Shown here one piece after another: positions 44,740-54,057 of a stretch of DNA of 64,000 nt (the first letter of the stretch is position 1; the number at the start of each line of letters is the position of its first letter). Source of the stretch: Alteromonas genovensis (lineage in GTDB: Bacteria; Pseudomonadota; Gammaproteobacteria; Enterobacterales; Alteromonadaceae); the NCBI RefSeq assembly GCF_010500895.1, contig NZ_JAAAWO010000003.1:1-64000 (forward strand). The letters run 5' to 3'. The translations under genes and the position numbers were made by a program. The notes below the pieces were generated by a model, which made no database searches, was not told the origin of the DNA, and saw only the letters and a program-made list of their open reading frames with translations.

Positions 44740-46764
44740 TTAGGCAAAAGTCAATTTGCTAATTAGCGTTTGTTTCACATGAGATAACACGTCGTTTTTG
44801 GCAACTGGCTTGCTCAAGAAGCCAGTCATACCAGCCTCAAAGCACGCTTTTCTATCACCAGGTGCTGTATGCGCAGTTACCGCTACTATACGACCAACTT
44901 CAGACAGTAGCTTTTCAGAAAGGATCCCGTTAGTTGCGCCATAGCCATCAAGCACCGGCATGGCTAAATCCATCAATATGAGGTCGTACTGCTTGTCTCT
45001 AGCCTTCTCAAGCGCAATTTGCCCATTTTCAGCCATATCTACAACAAAATGAAAGTCTTCAAACATAGATGACAGCACAAGCCTGTTGATATCGTTGTCG
45101 TCAACAATGAGCACGTTAATCGTAGTGCGCAACAAATCTGAAGAGAACACGACTTCTGACTCAATAACATCTTGGGTGTTTTGCACAACTTGAACAGGCA
45201 TAACAATATCGAAACACGTACCCCGATGTTCAACTGAGCTAACGCTAAGTTCGCCTTCCATTTTAGTTACCAATTGCTTAGCTGTGGATAATGCCAAACC
45301 ATTGTCATTACGCGATTCTGAAGATTCCTGGGGGGCACTCATTAGGGGTTTAAAGAGTTCCCGCATTGCAGGTTCGCTCATTGCCGGCCCTGAACCTTCA
45401 ATAGAGGCATGAAAAACCGCGTTATCTTTTTTGTGCAATAAGGCTACGTGTATAGTGAGGCCATTAAGCTCTGAGCGCTTAATGATAAATGAGGCAACAT
45501 TTTTAACCACTTGTGCCATTCGCGCCGCATCACCCTGAATGTAGGTTTCTGACCCAAATTCTAAAGACGTATTAAAACTTATGCCCCGCTCTTCGCAGCG
45601 CATTTCAAGTATACCTACCACGTCATCAAGAAGCGCTTTAATACAAAACGGAGTAGTCTCCAGCGTGAAATCCTGATTGATGATGGCAGTATAATCCACC
45701 ACATCATTAATTAGATTACCTAATCGGTCTGCACTGCGAAGGGCAAAGTCTGCTTTTTTCTCGCGTCGACCACCATGCTGCTCGTGCTTCAGTGCTTCTA
45801 GCATACCGACTATGCCGTTTAATGGCGTTTTTAGCTCGTGGCTGACTCTGGCAAGCAGTGCGCCTTTCTCAGCTGCAACGGCCTCTGCTTCTTTGCGCTT
45901 TTGGTCCAATGCAAGTCGCAGTTCCACGGCTTTATTCACGTTCTGGCAAGTTCCAAATAATCGCAGGCACTCGCCATTTTGCATTTCGGCCATACCGTGG
46001 GTTTCAATCCATACGGTATTTCCTTTTGCAGTAACCAGCCTCAAGGTAGAGCTCCAAGGTTCGCCAGTTTCTACGGTATGAGCCACAATACGAGAAATTT
46101 CGTCCCGGTCGAAACCTTCCCTATAAAACTCGATGGCAGAATCTAATGTGGGGGTAAAGTCACTGTCAACTTCGTGGATCTTTCTCGTTTGTGACGACCA
46201 ACTGAGTGTATTCGTCGCAAACTCAACTTCCCACGTGCCTATATTGGCAACGCTTTGAAGTTTTTCATATAGGGTGTTTTGTTTATTATCTGCTTTTTCG
46301 ATATCAAACTTAGACAGTTCTGTGCTTAACCATTCATCGAGAAGCAAGAGCTTATCAGCGTCATCCTTGCGTTTGGGATCAACGTTTATTGCCACAACAA
46401 AAATGCATTTATCATCTAATATGTGTGCTTTACCGCGAATGAACGTATTTGCGTCGAAGTAGGTTTTTACCCACTGCTTAAACACGATAGTGGCCTCTAT
46501 ACTGGACGAGGGGAAATTACTGTCTACTGGAAAACGGCTGTTTGGTGAAAAACCACCTGCAAAAGAGGGAATAACTGAAAACGAGGGTGCGTGAGCTGAT
46601 GAGGCTTTTGCGACAACCTCTACCGTGTCTTTATCTAAACACACAATTGCGCACTGAAAGACATTCATTGTTTTCGCTGCAATTTTAACAATTCGCTGGA
46701 ACGTTTCTTTTAACTGCTCTCCTAATAACGCATTTAGATTAGACTGCTCGTCGTAAAAAATCAT
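44740..46764 (-). CDS. Hybrid histidine kinase with degenerate ATPase domain
   Basis: The 674-residue soluble protein has an N-terminal GAF-like region, a PAS domain (about 180-290, WEVEFATNTLSWSSQTRKI), a coiled coil, HisKA with the phospho-accepting His in SHELKTPLNGIVG, an HATPase domain and a C-terminal receiver with Asp in LILMDLAMP. The ATPase is damaged: the second N-box Asn is Phe (KNVASFIIKRS), the DxGxG motif reads EGSGPAM, and GLGL reads GLAL. It may therefore be a phosphatase or scaffold rather than a kinase. No Hpt domain is fused, but one is encoded nearby. Confidence 0.88.
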   Translation of the reverse strand: MIFYDEQSNLNALLGEQLKETFQRIVKIAAKTMNVFQCAIVCLDKDTVEVVAKASSAHAPSFSVIPSFAGGFSPNSRFPVDSNFPSSSIEATIVFKQWVKTYFDANTFIRGKAHILDDKCIFVVAINVDPKRKDDADKLLLLDEWLSTELSKFDIEKADNKQNTLYEKLQSVANIGTWEVEFATNTLSWSSQTRKIHEVDSDFTPTLDSAIEFYREGFDRDEISRIVAHTVETGEPWSSTLRLVTAKGNTVWIETHGMAEMQNGECLRLFGTCQNVNKAVELRLALDQKRKEAEAVAAEKGALLARVSHELKTPLNGIVGMLEALKHEQHGGRREKKADFALRSADRLGNLINDVVDYTAIINQDFTLETTPFCIKALLDDVVGILEMRCEERGISFNTSLEFGSETYIQGDAARMAQVVKNVASFIIKRSELNGLTIHVALLHKKDNAVFHASIEGSGPAMSEPAMRELFKPLMSAPQESSESRNDNGLALSTAKQLVTKMEGELSVSSVEHRGTCFDIVMPVQVVQNTQDVIESEVVFSSDLLRTTINVLIVDDNDINRLVLSSMFEDFHFVVDMAENGQIALEKARDKQYDLILMDLAMPVLDGYGATNGILSEKLLSEVGRIVAVTAHTAPGDRKACFEAGMTGFLSKPVAKNDVLSHVKQTLISKLTFA

Positions 46765-46976
46765 TTAAGTAAACCTTTAAACCACTCGTTAAACACCCGC
46801 AACGCAGTAATCTGCACAATGACATTTTCCTTTGTCAGGTGACCAAATAATATTTCATACAGAAGCCTAGGTTACTAGCAAACACCCACCGTTAATATTA
46901 AACAATAGGATAGATATAAAGCTTTTAGAAGGCGTGATTTTATACCGCTAATTACGTTAATTTGCAGGCGGAAACA

Positions 46977-47909
46977 TTACAGTGAGGGTGAAAAACCCTT
47001 CGCTTGATTCCGCCCCGTATCTTTAGCTTCAAATAGCGCCATATCGGCTTCCTTAATCAAGGAAGTTGCGCTTGAATCAATAAATTCACGGGCGGGTTTT
47101 GTGGCATACCCGGCGCTGATAGTCACTATGCCATCAAGGCCATATTCATGAGTAATTTTAGCTTTGCTTACAGCCTTCACGATTTGCTCGGCAACAAAGC
47201 CAGCACCGGTTTCATCGACATAGGGCAATATCACCAAGAACTCTTCACCGCCAAAACGTATAACCGCATCTTTCGGTCGTTTAACCGTGTTTTCAATGAT
47301 AGAAGCAACACGTTGCAAGCAAATATCACCATCAAGGTGACCGTAGTTATCGTTAAACAGCTTAAAACGGTCGATATCAATAACGATAATGCCAATACTG
47401 TCCTTATCTCTTGCCACTTGTTTTATCGTTTTCGGAATCTCTTTTGCTAAGTACGAACGATTATACAGCCCAGTAAGCTGGTCGTGATAAACCATACTTT
47501 CCAAATATTCAGTACGAGTTTTGTTCTCTAGATGAGTTTTAATGCGGTGAGTCAACGTTGACGCATTTACGGGCTTCATTACAAAATCGGAAGCGCCTAC
47601 TTCCCAGCAGGCATTTTCAACTTGCACGTCCATGGTCGCGGTAACAAAAATAATTGGAACAGAAGCGGTCTCAGGAAAAACTCTGAGCGCTTGGCATACT
47701 TCCAAGCCATTTTTATCCGGCATGTTCATATCAAGTAGCACTAGATCCGGCACGTCTTGTCGGCATTTTTGTATTGCCTCACGACCACTACTTGCGGTTT
47801 GGCACACCACGAAGCTCTCCAGAATAGATTCTAGCAATATACGGCTTGCAATCTCATCATCGACGATTAAGACCTTACACTCTGAAAAGGATTTTATTTT
47901 TGCTAACAT
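46977..47909 (-). CDS. Response regulator with diguanylate cyclase output (REC-GGDEF)
   Basis: The 310-residue protein has a receiver domain (KVLIVDDEIASR, phospho-acceptor Asp in LVLLDMNMPDKNG, Lys in DFVMKPV) followed by an intact GGDEF domain (DQLTGLYNRSYL, FGGEEFLVILPY). It should make c-di-GMP when phosphorylated. The ATG at 47909 starts the protein just before the receiver; upstream frame to 47999 reads as unlikely, hydrophobic sequence. It stands beside the hybrid kinase and the Hpt gene, suggesting one phosphorelay that ends in c-di-GMP. Confidence 0.93.
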   Translation of the reverse strand: MLAKIKSFSECKVLIVDDEIASRILLESILESFVVCQTASSGREAIQKCRQDVPDLVLLDMNMPDKNGLEVCQALRVFPETASVPIIFVTATMDVQVENACWEVGASDFVMKPVNASTLTHRIKTHLENKTRTEYLESMVYHDQLTGLYNRSYLAKEIPKTIKQVARDKDSIGIIVIDIDRFKLFNDNYGHLDGDICLQRVASIIENTVKRPKDAVIRFGGEEFLVILPYVDETGAGFVAEQIVKAVSKAKITHEYGLDGIVTISAGYATKPAREFIDSSATSLIKEADMALFEAKDTGRNQAKGFSPSL

Positions 47910-48369
47910 TATGTATTTGAACAGCAGTATGTTGGAATAATAGATAAAATAAAATGCGTCACAAAAAGCCCTGTTCTGAAATTGATAAAATAAAGACATT
48001 CAACTCATATTATACATAAGTCTAACAATAATGCTCGGCTAACGCAGTAGAGCTCACCCACATTAACTCTTCTCTCATCGTACTGCGACGTTACGTTATT
48101 GAAAATAATATAAAACTGTGAAGGGTATAAAAGGAAATAACAAAAAATTACAACAACAAATACGTGACGTATTTAACTTGACGTAACAGGCAAGCAAAAG
48201 CCTTTTGTTGTATCTAAATGATAGATACTCTTAAAATTTATTCTTATTTCTATTTGCTAACTAGGGCGTGCTGATCTTTACTGCAACTCTTCAAATCTTC
48301 TGCAATTTCTTCTTTTTTTTGCTATCGTCATCTCATCAAAGTACTACTAGACACATGAAAGGTTTTGCA
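47910..48369. other. Intergenic region between the REC-GGDEF and Hpt genes
   Basis: This 460-base divergent gap is AT-rich and carries the promoters for both genes. I find no repeat, RNA gene or known operator in it. A T-rich stretch precedes the Hpt gene at about 48300-48320. Confidence 0.4.
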
Positions 48370-48720
48370 ATGACCGCAGATACTCAAGCAAATTTATGGA
48401 ACGCAGAAGAGGCCTTAGCCAGATTAGGAGGAAATGAAACTCTCCTAAATCGTATTGTTGGTATGTATTTAGACCAAGTGAATCTGAAACAACAGCAGCT
48501 TGTTGCCGCCATCAACGCAATGAATTTGGATGAGATTCGTTTGCAAAGCCACTCCCTAAAAGGTTTATCCGGTGATGTGGGCGCGGATGCCGTGCGAGAG
48601 AAAGCATCCAACATCGAGCTATTCGCCAAGGAAAATGCTATGGATAAAGTGGCTAGCGAAGCTGAAAACCTGGACGCGGTAATAAAAGCAACCATTGCGA
48701 AAATGGAAAAGGGCCTGTAA
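48370..48720 (+). CDS. Histidine phosphotransfer (Hpt) domain protein
   Basis: The 116-residue protein is a single Hpt four-helix bundle with the phospho-accepting His in LQSHSLKGLSGDVGADAV. The ATG at 48370 follows AAAGG by eight bases; an upstream ATG at 48355 is possible. Hpt proteins shuttle phosphate between the receiver of a hybrid kinase and a second response regulator, and both partners are encoded within 4 kb. The stop codon TAA is joined directly to a palindromic element. Confidence 0.93.
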   Translation: MTADTQANLWNAEEALARLGGNETLLNRIVGMYLDQVNLKQQQLVAAINAMNLDEIRLQSHSLKGLSGDVGADAVREKASNIELFAKENAMDKVASEAENLDAVIKATIAKMEKGL

Positions 48721-48791
48721 TACCAGTCCGTCAATCCCAGTCCGCATAGATAGTTACCCACCGAGTGAGCAATTATCTAAACGCACTGGTA
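48720..48791. repeat. Palindromic intergenic element, copy B (short form)
   Basis: The 72-base copy reads ATACCAGTCCG, then a second start CCAGTCCGCATAGATAGTTA at 48737, and closes with AATTATCTAAACGCACTGGT AT. It lacks the long centre of copies A and D. The first base is the last A of the Hpt stop codon. It lies between two convergent genes and could end transcription on both sides. Confidence 0.8.
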
Positions 48792-48803
48792 TAAAAGACC
48801 TGC

Positions 48804-49814
48804 TTATTTTCTAAAATCGTCATCATCAACCTTATTAATGTACTGACGCTTTTTATCCTCTGGTAAAAAGCTAGCGATAAAGCTATTTTTCGCCAGTGCT
48901 TTCACGTGCTCTTCATTAATGCCAAGAGATTCGCTAAGGGCGATAAAATTATCGTTTAAGAACCCGCCAAAATAAGTAGGGTCATCTGAGTTCACAGTTA
49001 CCAGCAATCCCTCTTCAAGCAGCGTAAGTATATTGTGCTGCTTCATATCATCAATCACGCACAGTTTAAGGTTACTTAAAGGGCAAACAGTAAGCGGTAT
49101 TTGCTTTTCTTTTAAGTAAGTCATCAACTCTGCGTCTTCTTGACACCTCACGCCGTGATCTATTCTATCCACCTCAAGCAAATTAATGGCTTCCCAGATA
49201 TAGGAAGCAGGCCCTTCTTCACCCGCATGAGCCACTATTTTAAAGCCATGTTGCTTGGCCTGCTTAAAAACGCGCTCAAACTTTGATGGCGGATGGCCTA
49301 ATTCGGAACTATCGAGCCCAACGGCGTGAATATCCGAAAAATACGGCTTTGCCTGTTCTAAGGTTGCAAACGCCGAGGACTCAGGCAAATGACGTAAGAA
49401 AGACATAATAAGGTAACTAGAGATACCAAATTGTTCCTCAGCATCCTTCATAGCGCGCAGAAAGCCCGCCATGAAAGTTGCGAACTCTATTCCGCGCTCT
49501 GTGTGAGTTTGAGGGTCGAACATTATTTCGGTGTGAACGATATTTTCTTCATGGCAGCGAGATAAGTAGGCCCACATCAGCTGATAAAAATCATCTTCAT
49601 CTATCAATACGCCCGCACCTGCGTAATAGAGGTCTAGGAAACTCTGTAAATCGGAGAAATTGTATGCCGCGGCTATCTCTTCCACGCTATTGTAGGGAAG
49701 TGATACACTGTGCTTAGCAGCAAGATCCCACATCAGTTCTGGCGTTAAACTTCCTTCTATATGAAGGTGTAACTCTGCCTTGGGGGTCTTTTTTATAGTA
49801 TCGATTAACGACAT
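48804..49814 (-). CDS. Adenine deaminase (adenosine-deaminase-fold)
   Basis: The 336-residue enzyme shows the zinc and catalytic motifs of the adenosine deaminase fold: [31 protein letters not shown] and [13 protein letters not shown]. The FFDP-like [25 protein letters not shown] and [14 protein letters not shown] segments match the Pseudomonas-type adenine deaminases rather than adenosine deaminases. It makes hypoxanthine from adenine, which then feeds xanthine dehydrogenase. It is divergent from a purine permease across a spacer that carries a RutR-type site. Confidence 0.88.
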   Translation of the reverse strand: MSLIDTIKKTPKAELHLHIEGSLTPELMWDLAAKHSVSLPYNSVEEIAAAYNFSDLQSFLDLYYAGAGVLIDEDDFYQLMWAYLSRCHEENIVHTEIMFDPQTHTERGIEFATFMAGFLRAMKDAEEQFGISSYLIMSFLRHLPESSAFATLEQAKPYFSDIHAVGLDSSELGHPPSKFERVFKQAKQHGFKIVAHAGEEGPASYIWEAINLLEVDRIDHGVRCQEDAELMTYLKEKQIPLTVCPLSNLKLCVIDDMKQHNILTLLEEGLLVTVNSDDPTYFGGFLNDNFIALSESLGINEEHVKALAKNSFIASFLPEDKKRQYINKVDDDDFRK

Positions 49815-49975
49815 GGCACCTCACTTTACCGCACCAAATAAATGCAAACTAACAATAATGGTGCATTATAGTTTATATCTGATTGTGTCTTTGTAGAAAT
49901 TTATTAACAAATTCAGGTTTTTGATGAGAAACAGAGCTACATAAATAGAAGCTAGCACGAAACGCACCAACACAT

Positions 49976-49989
49976 TGACTAGTTGGTCA
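49976..49989. promoter_or_regulatory. RutR-type operator between adenine deaminase and purine permease
   Basis: TGACTAGTTGGTCA matches the site at 38357 at 12 of 14 positions, preceded by T and followed by GTTAATTGCTT. It lies 66 bases before the permease ATG and 161 bases before the deaminase start, so it could control both directions. Confidence 0.7.
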
Positions 49990-50055
49990 GTTAATTGCTT
50001 GTGCATGTGATATCAACAAAGAAAATAATAACAGACACAACACAGAGATTATTAG

Positions 50056-51387
50056 ATGTTCAATCAACTCCTAGAGCGGCTTTTCAAACTTCAGCAGCAT
50101 GGCACAACTATTAGAACAGAAGTCATTGCTGGCCTCACCACCTTTGCCGCAATGTCTTATATATTAGTGGTTAACCCGGGCATTTTAGGCCTAAGCGGCA
50201 TGCCTGTAGAAGGGCTTATTACCGTTACGGCAATAGCGGCCTGCCTAGGCACTTTGCTAATGGCGCTAATGACCAATTACCCTATTGCTTTAGCACCAGG
50301 GATGGGCTTGAATGCTTTTTTTGCCTTTACTATTTGCCTAGGTAGAGAGGTTCCCTGGGAGGCTGCCCTCGGTATCGTTTTTTACAACGGTATACTGTTT
50401 TTAATATTATCGCTAACTGGAGTACGAACAAAAATTGCCGAATCTATCCCGCCAGCACTTAAAATAGGTGTTCAGTGCGGCATTGGGCTTTTCATCGCAT
50501 TTATCGGTTTGAAAAATGCAGAGCTTATTGTTGATAACCCCGCCACCTTTGTGCAACTCGGCGACTTATCAAACCCCGCTGTATTGTTGGCGTTAATGGG
50601 CATTATTTTCACCATTGTGCTAATGATTAAAAAAATCACGGGCGGCATACTTATTTCCATTGTCACATTGACCGTTATTGGTGCGTTTATTCCCACTGAA
50701 TCTGGCACCCTGACTCAAACACCTTCAGCTATTGTGGGTATGCCCGAATCAATTTCAAACACTTTTTTCGCCATGGATTTCTGGTATCCCATCGACCATT
50801 TAGCACAAACATGGGATCTTATTTTTGCACTTATGTTCGTCAACATGTTTGATACCATCGGAACGCTCATTGGCGTGTCGCGCAAAGCTAACCTACTTAC
50901 CGACGATGGAAGGCTCCCTAAAATAGGACCCGCAATGACAGCGGATGCATCTGCCAGTGTCGTGGGTGCATTAGTAGGCACTTCACCGGTGACAAGCTAT
51001 GTGGAATCTGCCACCGGTGTTTCTGCTGGCGGTCGTACCGGTTTGACTGCCGTGGTTGTGTCGGCCTGTTTTGTGCTGTCGCTATTTCTTACGCCATTGA
51101 TGAAAGTTATTCCTCTGATGGCGACTACCCCTGCGCTTCTCATGGTGGGTATTCTTATGATGGAGTCCATTCGACAGCTAGATTTTGACGACCTCGGGGA
51201 TTTGGCGACAGCGTCGGTAGCACTTATCGCAATGCCTCTTACCTTTAGCATCAGCGAGGGGATAGCACTAGGGTTTATCACCTATGTGGGGATAAAAATA
51301 GGCACGGGCAAGTTTAAAGAAGTGACCTGGCTCACCTATTGTCTTGCGGCGGTCTTTGTACTCAGATACGTGTTAGATTTAAAATAG
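50056..51387 (+). CDS. AzgA-type guanine/hypoxanthine permease
   Basis: The 443-residue transporter belongs to the AzgA/GhxP branch of NCS2 permeases: TTIRTEVIAGLTTFAAMSYI, NYPIALAPGMGLNAFFAFT and LMFVNMFDTIGTLIGVSRKA followed by GTSPVTSYVESATGVSAGGRTG, the branch's version of the NAT signature. It should import adenine, guanine or hypoxanthine with protons. Pairing with adenine deaminase across a shared operator region supports a salvage or breakdown role. Confidence 0.93.
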   Translation: MFNQLLERLFKLQQHGTTIRTEVIAGLTTFAAMSYILVVNPGILGLSGMPVEGLITVTAIAACLGTLLMALMTNYPIALAPGMGLNAFFAFTICLGREVPWEAALGIVFYNGILFLILSLTGVRTKIAESIPPALKIGVQCGIGLFIAFIGLKNAELIVDNPATFVQLGDLSNPAVLLALMGIIFTIVLMIKKITGGILISIVTLTVIGAFIPTESGTLTQTPSAIVGMPESISNTFFAMDFWYPIDHLAQTWDLIFALMFVNMFDTIGTLIGVSRKANLLTDDGRLPKIGPAMTADASASVVGALVGTSPVTSYVESATGVSAGGRTGLTAVVVSACFVLSLFLTPLMKVIPLMATTPALLMVGILMMESIRQLDFDDLGDLATASVALIAMPLTFSISEGIALGFITYVGIKIGTGKFKEVTWLTYCLAAVFVLRYVLDLK

Positions 51388-51398
51388 TCCGAGTGTGA

Positions 51399-51447
51399 GA
51401 AACAGCCTGAGCGCAGAAAACAGCCTGAGCGCGGTAAACAGCGGCGA
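51399..51447. repeat. Short tandem repeat after the AzgA-type gene
   Basis: Two units, GAAACAGCCTGAGCGCA (51399) and GAAAACAGCCTGAGCGCG (51416), and a partial third from 51434 lie just after the permease stop codon. Confidence 0.7.
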
Positions 51448-51457
51448 GAAGTACGTG

Positions 51458-51715
51458 TTACTTCAAGCCGCTATAATTAAATGTCACTGCTTTATCTGCC
51501 ATAAATACAATCTTTATGTAGCTAGACTCCTCATTTCCCCAAGTACACGCCATAGTACCCATGGTTTTACCGCATTTATCCGCAGAGCCTATGATGCTTT
51601 CCACTTCCTTTTGCGTCATACCCATTTCCAAACTGTCGTAGTTCTCTTTCGACAGTTTAGAGCACGCAGTGAGAGCGAGCATACCTACAACCAAAGCTAT
51701 CGTTTTAAGTTTCAT
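51458..51715 (-). CDS. Small lipoprotein, SmpA/BamE-like
   Basis: The 85-residue protein has a lipoprotein signal (MKLKTIALVVGMLALTAC, lipobox LTAC) and a short domain with SLEMGMTQKEVESIIGSAD and CTWGNEES, the pattern of SmpA/OmlA-fold proteins. It is shorter than BamE and its role is unknown. AGAGGA precedes the ATG. It stands alone between the permease and allantoinase genes. Confidence 0.85.
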   Translation of the reverse strand: MKLKTIALVVGMLALTACSKLSKENYDSLEMGMTQKEVESIIGSADKCGKTMGTMACTWGNEESSYIKIVFMADKAVTFNYSGLK

Positions 51716-51904
51716 ATTGGTGTCCTCTTTTATTAAAGATAGCGTAAAAGCGTTAAACGTAAAGCCTAGTGGCTGCTTTTACGCCCCCGATATACCTAAT
51801 ACCACTTTCTGCCATACGATGTTTTTATCACAGAGTTTCTGTCACGGTAGTTTTTGCCATATCGCTCACTGTCATATGGCGTTTTGTCGAATCTATGAGT
51901 TTGC

Positions 51905-52819
51905 TTACTGAGAAGTGTCTGGATGCTCACTGAGCCAGTGTTTTGCAATATCCTCTCTAGTGGCAATCCATACTTTGTCGTGGGATTTCACGTATTCAAT
52001 AAACCGTTTCAACGCCGCCAGTCTAGCTGGACGCCCAATAATTCGATTGTGCAAACCAATGGACAGCATTTTGGGGGATTCACTGCCCTCTTCCCACAAC
52101 ACGTCGAACGCATCTTTTAAATAGGTAAAAAACTGCTCACCGCTGTTAAAGCCCTGGGGTGAAGCAAAGCGCATGTCATTGGTATCTAACGTGTATGGCA
52201 CCATCAGCAAGGGTTTGCTGTAGTGATGGTCGAAATACGGCAAGTCATCGGCGTAAGAATCGGCGCAGTAAAGAATGTCGTCTCGCTCAGCAATAAGCTT
52301 TAGCGTATTAGGACTTGTACGACCGGTATACCAACCAACAGGCTTTTTGCCGGTTAATTGCTCGTGCAAAACAATAGCTTCGTCAATTTCCTTGCGCTCT
52401 TGCTCTTCACTCATATCCTGATAATGAATCCAGCGCATTCCGTGACTAGCAATTTCCCAGCCAGCGTCTAGCATTGCCTTAACCGCTTCGGGGTGACGCT
52501 GCATTGCCATGGTAACGCCAAATACCGTTACAGGTATATCATGCTGAGTAAACAATCGATGCAAACGCCAAAATCCGGCCCTGCTTCCGTATTCGTATAG
52601 TGATTCCATACTAAGATGGCGGTCTTGATACGCTTGTGCACCAATTATTTCCGATAGAAACACTTCTGATGATTCGTCCCCATGAAGCACACAGTTTTCA
52701 CCGCCTTCTTCATAGTTAATGACAAACTGAAGGGCGATTTTGCCATCACCTGGCCAGTTTGCTTTCGGTGTGTGCTGCCCATAACCAATGAGATCTCGAG
52801 GGTAAGTAGATGTTGTCAT
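51905..52819 (-). CDS. puuE: Allantoinase PuuE (polysaccharide-deacetylase fold)
   Basis: The 304-residue enzyme opens allantoin to allantoate. It has the PuuE start YPRDLIGYGQHTPKANWPG, then VINYEEGGENCVLHGD, FWRLHRLF, GWEIASHGMRWIHYQDM and the GWYTGRTSPNT region, all typical of the metal-light PuuE allantoinases described in Pseudomonas. It follows the RutR-like gene by three bases, so regulator and enzyme share one transcript. It supplies the substrate of the allantoate amidohydrolase 15 kb away. Confidence 0.93.
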   Translation of the reverse strand: MTTSTYPRDLIGYGQHTPKANWPGDGKIALQFVINYEEGGENCVLHGDESSEVFLSEIIGAQAYQDRHLSMESLYEYGSRAGFWRLHRLFTQHDIPVTVFGVTMAMQRHPEAVKAMLDAGWEIASHGMRWIHYQDMSEEQERKEIDEAIVLHEQLTGKKPVGWYTGRTSPNTLKLIAERDDILYCADSYADDLPYFDHHYSKPLLMVPYTLDTNDMRFASPQGFNSGEQFFTYLKDAFDVLWEEGSESPKMLSIGLHNRIIGRPARLAALKRFIEYVKSHDKVWIATREDIAKHWLSEHPDTSQ

Positions 52820-52822
52820 ATG

Positions 52823-53467
52823 CTAGTGTGTAAACTCTTCAGGTACTGACAAACCGCAACCGCCAAGCACGAGGTGCACGACCTCTTTTGTCGCTTGCTC
52901 AAAATCGGCTTTATTCATTTTTTTACCTCGCAAGCGAGTAATTTGCGCAGAAAAATCAGCATAGTGCTGAGTACTCGCCCAGATACTGTAGAGTAAATAC
53001 TCAGGGTTCAACTTTCTAAGCTTTCCAGCATTTATCCATGCGTTAATAAGCTCTACTCGCCCTTCCATCCAACGTGCATGCTCTTCATCAAAGTAACCGC
53101 TTAGGTTTTGAGCGCCGTTGATAATTTCCATTGCAAATATCTTTGAAGCCAATGGGTGGAGACGAGAAACTTCCATCTTTTCAGCGATGTATACTGACAA
53201 TACATCAGCAGGGTCGTCCTCTACTGTCGCCTTATCGAAATGAGAGTTCCACAGCGACAATGTTTCTTCTAATACCGCTACGTAGAGGTCTTGCTTAGTT
53301 TTAAAATAGTAGAGAACGTTGGTCTTCGGTAAGCCTGCTTCATCAGCTATTTTCTGTACAGCAGTACCTTTAAAACCAAATTGAGCGAAGCACTTTTCAG
53401 CAGCCTGAAGTATTTTTCTTCGATTAGCAGCCCCAACTCCCGCCTCGGAGCTTCTTACCTTTATCAT
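52823..53467 (-). CDS. rutR: RutR-like TetR-family regulator
   Basis: The 214-residue protein has an N-terminal TetR helix-turn-helix (RRKILQAAEKCFAQFGFKGTAVQKIADEAGLPKTNVLYYF, seen in parts) and a C-terminal domain like E. coli RutR: HPLASKIFAMEIINGA, ELINAWINAGKL and SIWASTQHYADFSAQI. The ATG at 53467 follows AAAGGAA; an upstream extension is possible. Three sites resembling the RutR operator lie before purine genes here. E. coli RutR answers to uracil and thymine; a purine-derived ligand is likely in this setting but is inference. Confidence 0.88.
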   Translation of the reverse strand: MIKVRSSEAGVGAANRRKILQAAEKCFAQFGFKGTAVQKIADEAGLPKTNVLYYFKTKQDLYVAVLEETLSLWNSHFDKATVEDDPADVLSVYIAEKMEVSRLHPLASKIFAMEIINGAQNLSGYFDEEHARWMEGRVELINAWINAGKLRKLNPEYLLYSIWASTQHYADFSAQITRLRGKKMNKADFEQATKEVVHLVLGGCGLSVPEEFTH

Positions 53468-53772
53468 TATTATTAATTTCCTTTGCAAAACATTATGCAA
53501 GCGCAATTCGCGTCATCAATGTACACCGCTAGCGTACTTACCGATAACGCGTGTACCCTAACGATATAAATGTTACTGCGAATTTTTGCACTTTAATAGG
53601 CTTACGTTAGCATGAATTAACGCTAGTCCTAAGCAAATATCAGCCCAAAAAGCACCTTGTAGATCGATATAAACAAACACAGCCCGCTATAAATATTGAT
53701 AGCTCGAAACAAAAATAGCCCTATATAACTGCCAGTGTATTAACCCATTTATTGTTTGTAGCCTGTCGCTTT

Positions 53773-53798
53773 ATACCAGTTTGCATAGATAATTACCC
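53773..53798. repeat. Palindromic intergenic element, copy C (one arm only)
   Basis: ATACCAGTTTGCATAGATAA and the next bases TTACCC match the outer arm of copies A, B and D. The expected opposite arm is not found downstream, so this is a remnant or a partial copy. Confidence 0.65.
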
Positions 53799-54043
53799 GT
53801 CTATTGCATGTTCATCATGTTGGAGCACGCACTGTTTCTGGCCATGTCGACTATTCTCTTCAAGCTAGCACTAAACTAGCATGAATCTTGCTGCAATCAC
53901 CTTGCATTCATAGCTGCCCTTTTATCTAGCAACTGTCGAAAAGCGTTAAGCGCAGATATTACTAACTAAAAACTGCCTCAATCCGAATAATAATAGCCAA
54001 TGACTAGAACGCCTTAGTCTGGCTTTTTTTATAAGCAAAAAAT

Positions 54044-54057
54044 TGACCACATGGTCT
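54044..54057. promoter_or_regulatory. RutR-type operator upstream of xdhA
   Basis: TGACCACATGGTCT, preceded by T, matches TGACCANNTGGTCA at 11 of 12 defined positions. It lies 155 bases before the xdhA ATG, the same distance as the site before the NCS2 permease. Confidence 0.75.

Noticed and set aside
46860..46900. Further RutR-type site upstream of the hybrid kinase (GTCAGGTGACCAAAT)
   Set aside because: It contains a GACCA half-site but the second half is missing and the spacing does not fit the palindrome.
51780..51904. Degenerate repeat after puuE (CTGCCATACGATG, CTGTCATATGGCG and similar)
   Set aside because: The units vary in both length and sequence, so a repeat cannot be supported with confidence.
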